From Patiria pectinifera (lineage: Eukaryota; Echinodermata; Asteroidea; Valvatida; Asterinidae): a stretch of 64,000 bases of DNA. The stretch lies in NCBI GenBank assembly GCA_029964075.1, contig CM057140.1, positions 5,040,643-5,104,642 on the forward strand, read 5' to 3'. Made by a program: the position numbers and the translations under genes. This document shows, piece after piece, positions 12,501 through 26,600 of this stretch. The notes below the pieces were generated by a model, which saw nothing but the letters and a program-made list of their open reading frames with translations, ran no database searches and was not told the DNA's origin. Position 1 is the stretch's first letter. The number at the start of each line of letters is the position of its first letter.

Positions 12501-15500
12501 TCCCTGGTAGAAAAACTAGGTAGTTATCCACTATAAACCTGTGCAGTATAGAAACGGATACAAATCACCCCCTTGTTACATTTTGGTGATAGGCCTAGTC
12601 CTTTTAAAAGAAGCGTTATTAAACATTTACTCATGTCGAATCTGTTATGATAACGAATCTTGCTGGAATATTTTTTAACACACATGTACCCAGGTCCTGC
12701 AGTCAACAAATACTATATTCAGGCGCGGATCCAGGATTTTTTTTAGACGGGGGGCACACTGTTGGAGCAAAATTATTTGCTCCGAGAACTAATGCGAGCG
12801 CGGAGCGCGAAGCTCTATACGGCGTGGGGTCCGGGGCCCGCTTAAGGGCCCCGGGAAATTTTGGATTCTAGATGCTCTGTGGTGCAATCTGAGGCGATTC
12901 CTGGCTCCTTTCCCCTGCATTAGTTGAACAAAAGTGTTTAAGATTTTAAGGATTTTTTTAAAACATATACTTTTACAATTTTTAAGTTACTGTGTGCTTG
13001 AAAGTCGAAAACCATTTTACGTCTTTATATTTTCTTGCTTTTTATTTTAGAAAAGGAATTGTATTGACTTCGTTTTGTAAACTGTTGCAACGGTGCGTTG
13101 TGGCTTTTGCTCCGAGGACTAATGCGAGGGCGGATCACGCCTGTCTTACGGCGTGGGGTCCGGGGCCCGCTTAGGGCCCGGAAAATTTAGAATTCTAGAT
13201 GCTCTGTGGTGTATTCTGAGGGGATTCCTGGCCCCTTTTCCCCTGAGTTATTTGAGCAAAACGTTTTAAGATTATAAGGATGTTTTTCATTGGTTTAAAA
13301 TATACTCTTGCGTTTACGAGCCTTTCAGTTTCTTCTGTTCTTCACTTGTATAACCAAACATTTTCGTCTGCATAGTTATTTCCGTGCTTATTTTTGAAAA
13401 GGAATTGTATCTTGCAAGGATGAGTATAAGGCATCTTTCCGAAGACCAATGCGGAGCGCGAACATCTTCCGGCGTGGGGTTCCGGGGCCTGCTTAAGGGC
13501 CCCGGGAAATGTTGGATTCTAGATGCTCTGTGATGCAATCTGAGGCAATTCCTGGCCCCTCTTCCCCGGAGTTATTTGAGTAAATTTTTTTAAGATTATA
13601 AGATTTTTTTCATTGATTAAAATATAATCTTGCTTTTACAAGCCTTCTCAGTTTCTTCTGTTCTTCACTTGATACCATGTATTTTCGTCTGCATGTGTCT
13701 TCGTGCATTATATTTTTGAAAAAGGAATTGTAAAAACTTAGTTTGTGAACTGGTGTAAGGACGCTTTCTAATGTTTTGTTTCAAGTTGAAATTTTCAGTT
13801 TATCAACAAGAAGAAACCGCTTGAACATGTTAATTGAACTCAAGTTTAAAATTAGTGTAATTTAATCAACCTAAAACAGAGGAGCAATTAGCCTGCATTG
13901 TAACTTCACAGCTCAGTTTTATCTCATGACTACAGAAATTAATCATACGGTCATCCAAGTTTCTCCCTCTTTTTTGCATAATGTAAAATGCCCAAACATT
14001 TTAAAGAAATGTTCTTTTAATTCAATCCAGTTTCAATTTCAAGAATAGGGCCTATTACACGTGCATGTATTTGTAAATAAACCATTGGCAGATCGGCGGC
14101 GCAGCAAGACAAATTGTGTGAGACACTGCGTCTGGTCTTTACATTATAATAGACATCGGGTCTTTCGGCGCCATGATTGCAATTTCCACATGGTACACTT
14201 TTGAAGGTGGATTCGTCATTTAGTTATGTAAAAAAAAATACAGTAAATAATTGTCGATGATAACGTTGAGAAATAGACATCGGAAATAGGTGTATACCGC
14301 CCGGTCCGGCACGGATGCCGGCCCGCGTCGCCACCGACGAACTACGATCAAATCTATCTCGCTTGCAATTCAAAAAGCAACACACTTGCTTTCCGTCTAG
14401 CTTGCAAGAGCATGTCTTGAGTGCTAAAACTTGCCTTTGGGCAATAACTGCTGATTGTTTTTGTCCTCAGACAAACAGATCTCTTTTATGTACCAAACTT
14501 ATCAGATTTGTATTTTCTGCAACACGTAGTAACGTCAAAACCCAACTTTTGGATCTCAACTTTCTTCGTTAAAAAAACGTTTTAAGGACGGATCCATGAC
14601 CTTTAGGGGTGTTTCAATTTTTTCAGGGTTTTACATCGTTTCTCGAAAAGTCTTTACGAAAATTATATGATGACGTGACGTTGAAGAAGTCAATTTAAAA
14701 CAAGGACATGTTTTGGACTCCGTGAAAAAAAAGTATAATTTGTAATTCAAAAGCGCGTGGAACAGCTGGCAAATTGTTCTTACTAAAACACACCCTTGAC
14801 CAATGGTGTGGTCCAAAGAGCACTGCGCAACGTGTGTTTGTCGCGCACATGAAGCTGCATGTTCATAGAGAATAAATCGTGTACGTTCGTATGAATCGCA
14901 TTTAATAACTGTATATGCAGGGTAATACGTACGCACGTATGTACGGGGTGCGTACGATGGGATCGCGGTTTATTTCGAAGCTTCTCTAGTCAATTACGCA
15001 ATGTTTGCAATGTTTAATATCGGCGCCGGTGTTTTTGTAAGGAGGTAATCCCTCTTCCTTCCCTCACCTCCCCTCTTTGTCACCCTTCTATTCCTTTTTT
15101 TTTTTGACTCAAATTTGACGGGGGGCACGTGCCCCCGCGGCCCTCCCCTGGATCCGCGCCTGATATTGGACTTTAGAGCTATGAATAACTTATGAAAAGG
15201 ACCTTTATTAATAAAATAACACTTTGCTTGTAGTTTTGTACTGATCTATGACATGAAGTTTTGGTTTCAACACTTCGCGTCATTAACACATTTGCAAACA
15301 CGAATAAGAAAAACTGCACTTACAACCGCCTGATTTCAGTCTTCACGTCAAATAAACCCTCTGGTAGAGTCGTTAGGTGATTGTTATTCATTTCCCTAAT
15401 ACAGTTTTACAGAAATGTAAAATGAGGTGATTACATGTTAGGCTGCTAACAGTGCAGTGTATTTCTGTATTATGTCTGTATATTGAAACAATCGAATTCC

Positions 15501-18500
15501 TAAATGTCCAATTTTGTAACATTGCATTTGTATAACAAGTCTGTCGAAGCACATGTTATTATTTTTTTTGACATTGACGATGAAGTTTACTTACAACTTG
15601 TTGAACTTCTTTACACCATGAAAAGCTCCAATGGCAACTCGGCTAACCCTGTTGTCAGAAAAAGAACTGAAGAGACAAAACACATCCATTATTTAAACAA
15701 TTCAACTTTTATCGGATACATCAATTTGCAGATATAGCTTAAAACAGGTTTATTACCCCTGTATTTTCAGATGTCTTGAAGGCTATAGAAAAAGCCCCCT
15801 GAACAAGAAAAGTAGGATTTGTTTTTTAATAACCAAAACGTGTAAGGCAATTAATATGTAAACATTTGTACTCACAATGTTCTGATTTCTTTACTACGTT
15901 GTTTGTTCAAAGGATCCACAAACAAACTAGCTGGAATCTCGGGAATTCTATTATCTGACAAAGATCCGAAAAGCATTGAAAATTGAGAGCACTTTTGAGC
16001 AATATTTCCTTTAATAAGTAACTTCAGTGGGGTAATTTCATAATGACATTTATAATTTTGTTGATAGGGTTTGTATACTAAACACTTTAAAGGCAACATG
16101 TGTGCGCATATAAGCCAATCGTCACGGATGTTCATGCTGTTTCAATAACCCTTTATAACTTCAATATTACTTAAAAGTGTGATAGCTTATGTTTTGCTAA
16201 TTCTCGGAATACCATTCTACACAGTATAGACATGTACTCGTTGTAATTTTAGAGTAAAAATCATTTGGGCAAAGAACAACATTTTATAGAAACGACCATC
16301 TTTCATTGAAGACCTTTCTTTTTATAGACTAATCTCCACGACCTAAGGTACTCACATCCAGTTGATATTGGTGACTGTACCGAAGGTGTGTTCCTTTAAA
16401 AGTTGCAAACCGTTGTCTCGTATCCAACTGTAATGCCAAAACGTTTGAATAATATCAAAGATCGTTAAGTGAAAGATCGGACACTGGGTATATTTTTGTA
16501 CAGACACCCATGACACCCAATGACGTCATTAAATTGGGCTGTAGGGCGCCCCTAACGCTGAGTAGGTAAACGCGTGTGCGGTAAAGGTGAAACAATCCGT
16601 TAAATGTACGACATCGGGTGTAAAAAAAAAAACAAGCGGAATTTTGAAACAACTTTGAAAAAAAGTGACTTAATGAAGAAATGAAGAGACGAATAAAGGA
16701 AAAAAAGGGGGGGGGGGGAGAAACCTGTTAGTGAAAATAGTAACATGTTGAGATTTAGCAATGATTATCAGAGAATACAATTCAGCGAATATTAACATGT
16801 TATTATTTGCGGGAGGAGACCGTGCAATGCAACCATTAAGGACTCAAGCGGCGACTGCTTTGAAGCCCACAATTTTCCTGAAGTTGTTCAATGAGGAAAC
16901 AAGATTCAACCTTTTTACTTTGAAAAAAAATTCCGCATTGGTCAGTACGTCCCACTAGGTACGTTTCTTAATTGCCCCAAAGGACGTTACATGTACGTCC
17001 ATGCACGTTTGTTATCTTCTCAGTGATTGCCCAATTCCCTGTCACGTGGCATAGCTATACGTTCCTTTTACGTTCGGGTTATGAATAGGAGGCGGGCACA
17101 TTATAAAGAGCCTAATACCTTGAATGAGTAACTTACGCCACGGCGTTTTCAATTCATTGGCCGGGGCACAGTATCACAACACAGACAATAGAAGGAAGGC
17201 CCACCGCTCCACCCTAATTCTATAGAAATATCTCACAGCGTTAAAGCAATGATAGTTTCGTTCGCACCTGTTGGTTTACCGCATTTGAAAAGCGCAGCAT
17301 TTCGTTCAGGTATTGAACCCTCTACGCAGATAATGTGCTATAATTATGTAAAACGTCAATCAACCAAAACAAACATGAAAGTAGAATACACCATTCAAAA
17401 ATAACCAAATTTTGGAATATACCTTTCAAAGGGAAAACAAATATAAAAAACGCATGTTTACCGATGACAGTTTTGATATCTTACATTGGTATTTGGCTTG
17501 ATAGATGCATGATCATTATGTAATACGTAGAGCACACAGGATCACCCCACCCGAAAACCGTAGGAGGGGGGGGGGGGGCAATTAAAAAAACACAAATTCC
17601 AAAAGTAGTGGTTTTAAGGTAAATTTGTATTTTAAGACGCAGCTGTTTGGAATACTTAGCTTCATTATGTTGATACACAGGCCATACAACGTTTTTTTTT
17701 TTTTTTTTTTTAAATAATCCAGGGATGAGTTATACCACAAAATGCATAATTAATGTCAATCACAACGAAACGCCGACCACCGACTACTGTCGGATAAAAA
17801 TACGAGTATGGGTGGACTTGAACATTTTACAAACCATACCATCATGTTTGTGTGCAACACCTTACATCAACAAGGGCCACAAAAAAAACAATACCCATAC
17901 AGGGGTGGATCCAGCATTTTTCGCAGGGGGGAGGGGTATATCGGCACCCCCCTGGATCTGCACCTGCCATACTCATATTTGGAAGGGTTGTAAATGGGGG
18001 AATTCAGGACAGTTTGTTTACGTCATGACATAGCTCAACCTAGCATGACGAAGACATGATGTGGCCTGTTTCTCAATATAATTAAGCTTAGTATCGTATT
18101 TAAAAGCGTGTTCCAACGATAAACAACAAAACGACGGTTGTAATTTAGTTTAGGCCTAAACATCAAACATCCTCTGAGGACCACCTCTTTTGGTAATGAA
18201 TATCACCCCGCGTGGTTTATTAGTTTTGATTTGTAAAGAGTGCCCTTTTTTTGCGAAGTGCCCTTTTTCTGAACAAGTGCCCTTTTAAAATAAAAGTGTC
18301 TTAAAAAAAAAAGTGGTTCCCTTTTTTGTGGCATCTGCCGTTTTGGATGCCTTTTTCAGAATTTTGCATTGTATCGCCCTGAAAAGCACCATATAATATT
18401 ATTGGCCCTTTGTGTGCATAATTGTCGGTTTTGAACAGTGCCCCCATCGACAGATGGGACCAGCCCCCCCCCCCCGCCCTTCTCCACGCCCTTCTCCACG

Positions 18501-20581
18501 CTTACGCTGCTGCCTGAGCGTCCAGCCATCACGTGGAAAATCAATGTATGCCATGTAGACGCGATGTCTGGTCAACCATACAATCAGGATGCATACCTGC
18601 AAATAAACTCCCATAGACACTAGTGCTAAATGCCCATACTTCAAAATTATTTTAAAAATACTCAAAACTCTCACAGGTATTCAAGCTGCACAGAAAAATT
18701 ATGATCAATGTGTCATCTTTCATTTTCTTTTCAATTTTTGGTGGGTTGACCTTTGACTTTTCGAGATATTTTCACGCAAAGAAGACGACCCCTATTTTCC
18801 CCAAAGCGGAAAAGTAGCCATCTTGAAAAACGATCCCTCCATCCACAGCATGGCAAAATAGCGCCACTTTCGAGCCCAATAGCATCCAAAATGCTCAGAA
18901 TTGGAAGCCCCAAGTCCGGGCCAGAGGTTCATTACCATATCTCTTCAATTCCCAAATTTTACGGCGCTCAGGACTCTCTAATATAGAATATTTTGAGGGT
19001 GTAACTTTTATTCATGAGCTTGGCGGATCGATTTTACCGGTGTGCACCCATCACGTCTCAGCCAAAAGGCACGCACGTCAATCACGAGTCGCTCAGTGAA
19101 CTGGGATCATTATCATGTTAATGGTCTTATACGGTGCATAGTCACAGCCAATCACAGGGAGGCCGCAAGCGTTAGGTTCGCTGCTCTCGTCTTAGCTACG
19201 TCCCCAGATCAGTGCTGCCCGTGGCATACTCCGGCATAACCAATCAGATCCACGGTTACAGCGCTGAACGTAGCCTTAGGGTCATTTTAGGTTTTCGTTC
19301 GGGAATTAAGAAACGTACCTACTGGTCCGACGTCCCTTGGTCCGACCCATTACACACCGTTGGTATAACGACTTATTCAGGGTAAAGGTTAGAGAAGATG
19401 GTAGGGTTAGGGTCAGTATTCCTGAACCAGTTGTGGAACTACGCAGTATGTTTCATCGGACCATTGGGACGTCGGACCAATGGGGACGTTGGGCACATGG
19501 GACGTAGGGCCACGTAGGATCATTGGGATGTCAGACCAATGCGATGTCGGACTATAGAGAGGTATCCCACTGAAATGTCACCTTAAAATTTTCACCCGGT
19601 CACATAAGAAAAATGCTATCATAATGCTCTTCAATGAAATTAAAACATGTGCTTTTCTTTCTCTTTATTTTATCGGTTCCGCGCCCGTACCGCGATATTT
19701 ATTTGATAAAAATGTTAACTCGTACAGAAATGTATTTTGAAAATATAACTTTGCTAATATTTGTTTCATTAGTTTGCCTAATGCTTAATTATTGTAATCA
19801 CATCGCAAAACTACTGTAGGGCCTATATGCGAATACAATTTGTTTGAGAATGAGCCTACTCAGATCTTTCGGCTGAGGCTATATTTCCAAAATGCAAATT
19901 CGCCGCCAACGTGCCCACTCGAGGTACGCCTGAATGTGTACCAGACAGACACTTAACTGAAAGGTTTCCAAAATAATTTGTGATAGAGGTTGGACATAGG
20001 GGTCCGCACATAAGTACTCCTCATAGGTCCGACGTCTCATAAGTCCGACAAAATCGCACCCCCTAACCAAATAAAGGCCCATAAGTCCGACGCCTCATAG
20101 GTCCGACGCCTCATAAGTCTGACGCCTCATAGCCCAGACGCCTCGAAGGTTCGACAAATTAAACGCCTCGGTTTTTCTGACGTCTGACTTATGAGGCGTC
20201 TGACTTATGAGGCGTCGGACCTATGAGGCGGAATAAATACATTGTATGCCTCATAAGTCCGACGCCTCATAAGTCCGACATTTCGGACTTATGAGGCGTC
20301 GGACCTATGAGGCGTCGGACTTAAGATATCGTCGACGCGTGAGCGCTCTTTGCGGATTAAAAAAAAACCGAACAACTAACGGACATTTCCAACGATGCGT
20401 TGGAAAGGCCTCCCTCCACTGATTTCGTCAAATGACAGCTTGCCAGAAAGAATAATTTCACAAGGAGTTTAGTTTTTTTTTTTTTAAATTAATTCATGTC
20501 TTTTATTCATCAATCATAAATCAACAACAACCGAAAGACATGGAGAAAACCTAGAACATCATGAACATAAAAAAGGAATCA

Positions 20582-20612
<31 letters not shown>

Positions 20613-23600
20613 GGGAGTGGATTTGTGTTTTGTTGTTTTCGTCTATGAAGCCTCTACTTCCTATTTCCAAGGCGATGAGTTTGGAGTTGAAACCTAACTC
20701 ACGCAAATCTCGTGTTAGGTTGGCATATTTTTGCATTTTGTAGTCATGGCTTTTAGTTATGTTAGTTTCGAACGGTACCGTTAAATCAACTATGGTGATG
20801 GCTTTTTTATGTTCGTCTGTTGGATGGCGGGATGGTGTTGCCGCCAGGAGCGTGTTTACCATCGAGATCGGCAAAGAGTTTGCGGTGAGAGCAGCTGTTG
20901 TACATTTTGTCTAGGGATTTACAGATTTCAAGTAAAACATTGTTGTGGCGATAGGTGTAACGACCTTGATTGAGCATTACTGGGTAGTAATTGAGGACGT
21001 GTAACAATGTTTCTTTGGATGTACAAAGTGTGCACTTGGGGTCAACTGACTTACCCCAGAGGCAGAGATTGGTATTGACTGGTAGAGTATCTATGATTGC
21101 ATTGAGTCCAAAGCAAAGAATTTTCCGAGGTAAATTATACATTATTGATTTCCAAGTGATGTTGGATTTTTCCGTTTCCATAAGTTCTAGGAGACTGCCT
21201 TGTTTAGCAAGGGATGATCCCATGTATTAGCAATGTCCTTTGCTACGGATGACTTGATGACTGTTTTGAAATTGTGCAAATGCTTTTTAGAGAACGTTTT
21301 CTGAATAGGCAGTAATGGAACATTTTCTAGACCTGGATGATTCGCGGTGTAGTTTGGAGTCTAGACATTTGTTAACCATATTGTCTCCTTTGATTCTTGT
21401 GGAGGCATAAGCTAGGGCATGACATTCTCTGTACAAGAACGTGAGTGATTTGATCCCTAATCCCGAGTTGGAATGGAGGAGGGAATTGGTAGCACTTTTG
21501 GGCAGTCCTCCCCATTTTTTCAGGTACTTATAGATGTTTTGATCGAGTGTGTTTAGATCAGTTTTACTTATGTCGTGAACAGGCAGGCAGAATCGTAGTG
21601 AAGAGAGTAGGTAGTTACAATACACATTTAGTTTGTACTCATCACGGATTTTAGATTCATCTATTCTGTTAAGATACGAAATAATTTTCTGCTTAATGTG
21701 GAACATTGTGTCGCGTGCTTTTCCACTGAATGTTATTATCGACCCGATAATGAGTGCGGTTCATCTTTAATTGTTGGGATCAGAAACTCGGTGATTTTGA
21801 AGATGTTTTCAATAGGCTTGCCGCTGCAGAGAGACAAGGATTTGCACTTGCTGGGTTTGAGAATAAGATTCATTGATTGAGCTCGAGACACAATGTTGTT
21901 GATTATACGTTGGTGCGATTTAACATTGGTAGTTATGAGATTAAAGTCGTCGGCAAATGGGGTACTGATGAATTTAGTGTCATCTATGGTATATCCAAAA
22001 CGTAACTCTGATTTGATGTATTGTACCAGGGGGTTAAACGCTATTACAAAGATAATGGGTGACAGAGGATCTCCTTGGAAAACTCCCTTTTGAATTGAAA
22101 GATTTCACTATTCCAGCCAGGTCCCCTAACATAGCCTGTCAAATTGTTGTATAGGTTCTTGATATAGGCCTGGATGATGGTAGGGAACTTGTTTCTTTCA
22201 AGTTCATGATAAATAAGATTGTGTTGAACACTTCGAAATGCATCAGCAAGATCAAACCATGTGACATGTAGTGTTTTTATTAGCTTTGGCATGAGATATG
22301 AGCTCATGCATGGTCTGTGTGTGCTCAATGCATCCGTTGATACCTTGTATGAAAGCTTTTTGCATAGTAGTGTCGATAAGTTCATTGTCTATGAGGTACC
22401 TATTAAAACGTTGCGACAGTAACTGGTGATATATTTTGGCTACGCAGCTGGTGAGGGCGATCATACGGAAGTTCTCAGGCAGAGATTCTTCTCCTTTCTT
22501 ATGGATGAGGGTGATCTTTGTGGTGATCCAACTTGCATGATCCGGGAGAAGAGGGTGGCCAGGAAATGATGAGTGGCTGGTAGCTTTTTCAGGATTCCGT
22601 AGGTGATTGGTCCGGGCCAGGGGATTTATTTGATGACTTGTGCTGTAAAACTGATTTGATGTCCCTCGGCCGAACCGGTGTGAGGTCAAAGTCAGTGCCG
22701 TCATCGGGTACTCAGATGTAAGGGAACCAGTTGAGATCGTTGTGGATGAAGTGGGCTGAGGAGGAGTATTTCTTTGTATAGTACTCATGTGCACAACATT
22801 TTGTGAAGGTTTGCTTGGTAACGTCTTTGTACAGTTCGCTTTTGGTAAGGCGCTTTGCAAATTCGTAGAAATTGCTGTGAAATAGTTCCTCTTCGTGTTC
22901 AACGTTTTTCAGATCTTTGGTTTTCTTGAAGACTTTTTTGAGAGCACTATGTCTGTTCGCTTCGTTGAATCTCTTGCGGTTTTCATGTGTACTGTTTTTT
23001 CCAAACGCTCTTTTCCTCAATTTATTCATTTCCTTTTTGGCATTGGTGAGTACTCTGATTCTTATCTGTGCTTATCTGATTCAACTAGTTCCGGTTTTCC
23101 TTTGACAAAGTTGAATAATGACTCTGTGAACACCTCACCTGCTTGTGATGGAGTTATATGACCCGACGATAGGTCGAAATGGAGAGGGCCAAGTTGTGTT
23201 TTCAGTTCCTGGTTCCAAGTTTCCCACTGTGAGCGAGGTAGGTTTGGCGTCACAAACCTGAGTGGCATGATGCGTGACAATACACCATGACAGTAGGACC
23301 ATGGGTTAACAATGGGATGAGTTCCATGGTTGGTTGCTTCTGAAAGCACTGTCCTGTCTAGAGTAGCAAGCAAGGCCAAAATGGTGATGACAGTGGCACC
23401 CGTGGCCATCTTACAGCTGGTCCAATGAGGAAAATTGAAGATCTCGGAGCCGTGGTGTCCAGATCAACATCCCTCAAATTATGTCAAAATATGTCTTTAA
23501 ACCAAGTATGCTAATTCAACAATAATTACGTCAGTTACTTTTTGGATAGCTGCAAATGATGGACTGTATCATTAAATTCTAACGTATTCGTGCGTATATT

Positions 23601-26600
23601 CGCACCTAATCCGGGGGGGGGGGGGGCAAGTGGGACAATGATTAATAGCTTTGGCACATTCAGGAAGTCGTGCGTATTTCGCGCGGAAACCAGTGCAGTA
23701 CAGTACAGTACGCATCCACGGGGCTCTCAAAAGTGGTACAAACGCACCCTCTTCGTCTGCGAACGGAGCCGATAGACCTGATGCCAACACGGGTTGGCAA
23801 ATTTTCATTGGACTATAGAAAAAATAAAATGAGCAACAAACTAATGTTAAGAAAGAATTTAATAAAATGCATCTTTGTTCACCATGAATGTGTTCTGGCT
23901 AAATTACGAGGCGCAACGCCAACGCGCATGTAACACCTGTTCCCTTAAGCCCTGCCTAATAGTATTTGACCAATCACAGACGTGATTTATGACGCGCACA
24001 GCTTGAACATGCAGTGTGGCATCGGAGAGGCGCACGTGCTAATTACCCACTTGTCCAGTAGGCAGGGCTTGATGGATTGATCCATTTGATGGGCGCGTGT
24101 TATTTAGAAACCTATCGGTCAAGTAACACATACCACCCGCGCATACCACGTGTTAGTCATCAGGTGACGCACTCTCTCTCTTCCGCGCAATGGGCTCATA
24201 ATCAAACGTGGTTTCAGTGTTTCTTACAATTCGTGGATCTGCAGTCCTTCAAAAGTATCCGGGCCGAGTTCCTTCAAGTTATTTCTTGAAATTTTCCTAG
24301 TAGTGTAAAAAAAAAAGCGAGACCAAATGTTAAACGGTAACAAGTGAAGCAAAACACAAACGTTAATCGAAGCCGACCTGCTCACTCCTTAAAATGGATT
24401 CCTGCATTCTTTTTACTCGTTTTTGTTGTTGTTGTATAATTCGTTGCTTGTACAAAATGACAGTTATGGAATCAAAAAAAAAAAAAAAAAACTTACAAGA
24501 TTTTCAAGTCCTCCGGGCCAGTCAAATCCTCGGCTGATATGGTTGATATCTTATTTCTATCCAGGAATCTGATTAGACCAAGATATATCCATTTTTTTCA
24601 CGTCATCATTCATTTATTGAACATAAAATAAAGCAAGTGAGGGCTATCGGAAGACGCCTTCATTCGCCCAGATATTCGGCCTATTCATATAGCCTGAAGC
24701 CATTATTGCCAACCCCAGAGCTGGATCTTCAAAAAAAATCGACCCCCCCCTCCCTATTTTTTTAAAAACAGATTCATTTATTCCTGATACATTGTAGCTC
24801 TCTGTCGAAAGTCAAATCTGGATTTAGGACCAACATTGTTAAATGGGCCTTTTTAGAATGCTGTCTTATGTGTTCAATGTGTGCAAGTTGGCCTTGTCAT
24901 TAGACTAAACCACGAATTACCCAAACACGTATAGCGCTGTAAAGAAAATATATATAAAAATTATGAAATATCCATGTTGCCAATACGTTTTCCCGCAAAA
25001 TCTAAACTTCACTCAACATATTATTCGATTTTTTTGTCTTCGGTATTGGTTTTGAATTTTAAAAAAGCATATTCGTTTGATACTCACAAAAATAGAAGGT
25101 TGGTGCAACTCTTGAATGCATCCGCTTCAATACTAGTCACAGCATTCCCTGTTAAAGTCCTGCAACAAAGTTTGTGTCTTAAAGATGCGCCTTTTGCTAG
25201 GTTTGAGTTTATCCCGAAAATAGGCTTTCCTTTTGTAAATTGATGATTTTGTGGCGATGATGATATTCACTTTTGAAAGAAACATCGACCGAAATAAAAT
25301 CGGTCCACGTTTAGTTTAATGAATTACTACGTGACAATTTCGAATGATTGGCTGCCAGACAATAATGGCGTTCTCGTGGGGTAGTCTGGTTCTCGCCCAC
25401 AATTAATATCGATAATGTACATGTACAGGCTGGGCGCAAGGCTGCTCAAAAGGCGGATCTATTTTTGTTCCTGAAACGAAAACTGTTTTTGAGAGGGTTG
25501 CAGACCTACGAAAGGGAAAGTAATTGAGGCATATTGTTAAAAAATGCATTGAGGACAAACAAATTGAACATTTTGTTGAAAGCTATGGGGAACGTATCTT
25601 TTAGTTGACATTGAATAGCCTGTTTTTCTGTTAAATTGAAATTTTAATTCTTTGAACATCAATTCCTGAACTTCACATTTCACATTCATGATTCTGCATT
25701 TTCAAAGCTCTAAGCGTCCATTAAATGAGTTCTACAATAAAACGTTTTGTGCATAGTAATAATATGTTTAAGTGTGTGGATTGTAACTTTTTATTGTGCT
25801 TATGCACTTCGTTCGTACCTTCCGTCCTGCAAAGAGGGCGCTAGGAAGGGCAGTTGAGCTTCACAGAATCTTGTGAAGGAAGTGGGGATGGCATTCTGGG
25901 TCATTTATCATGACCTATGTATAAAGCATCTGACTGCAGCTGTTTAAGACCGCGGTTAGCCAATGCGCGCAAATACTATCCGAAAGCTTGCCATAGAAAT
26001 GCATACACCACCATACCGGACGTGATTTCTTTTTCATTGCGGACCATGTGGACAAATTTTGAGCGTCGAATGATATGCATTTCCAAGCCTTCGTGAATTC
26101 GAAACAGAGCCTGAGCAACTGATGGGAGTCGAAAATCTACAAAACAGATAAGTTTTATGGATCATCATACATTATGCTTCTCAATCAAAAAAAGGGCGCC
26201 GCATTTATGAATGGGAATAAAAGAGTGATAAATTACTCAGTCTTAACGGCCGTTTCAAACGTTGCAGTGTCGTGTCGCGATGACATGCACGTCACAGGTT
26301 ACGCGAAATCTATCCAATCAGAGCGTCAATTCGTAAGCCCTTCCCATCGTCCTGTTTGCAGGGCAGGGGGTACGAGCGAACTTCAGTGCTGGTCTAAGTC
26401 CAACCTCGGTCCCATGAATTCGAGCAGTATGCTCCACTATATCTGCTCATTGGCCTGTTTAAAATCTCGTGTACAACAAAGGTGCATATCATATACTAAA
26501 TAGTCTGGTACCGGCCCATTCTTTAATTCAGTGTGGTTGTGTAAACATACCGTTGCAGTGTAAGGTCCAAAACTTTTTTTTTCAAAGTTGTCATGTGGTA

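Noticed and set aside
15948..16135. Extending LRR exon 8 upstream to include SDNR
   Set aside because: Acceptors upstream are in the wrong phase relative to the previous donor or lead to a stop.
19985..20335. CRISPR array
   Set aside because: Repeats are 16 bp, in both orientations, with irregular spacing and partial overlaps, in an animal genome.
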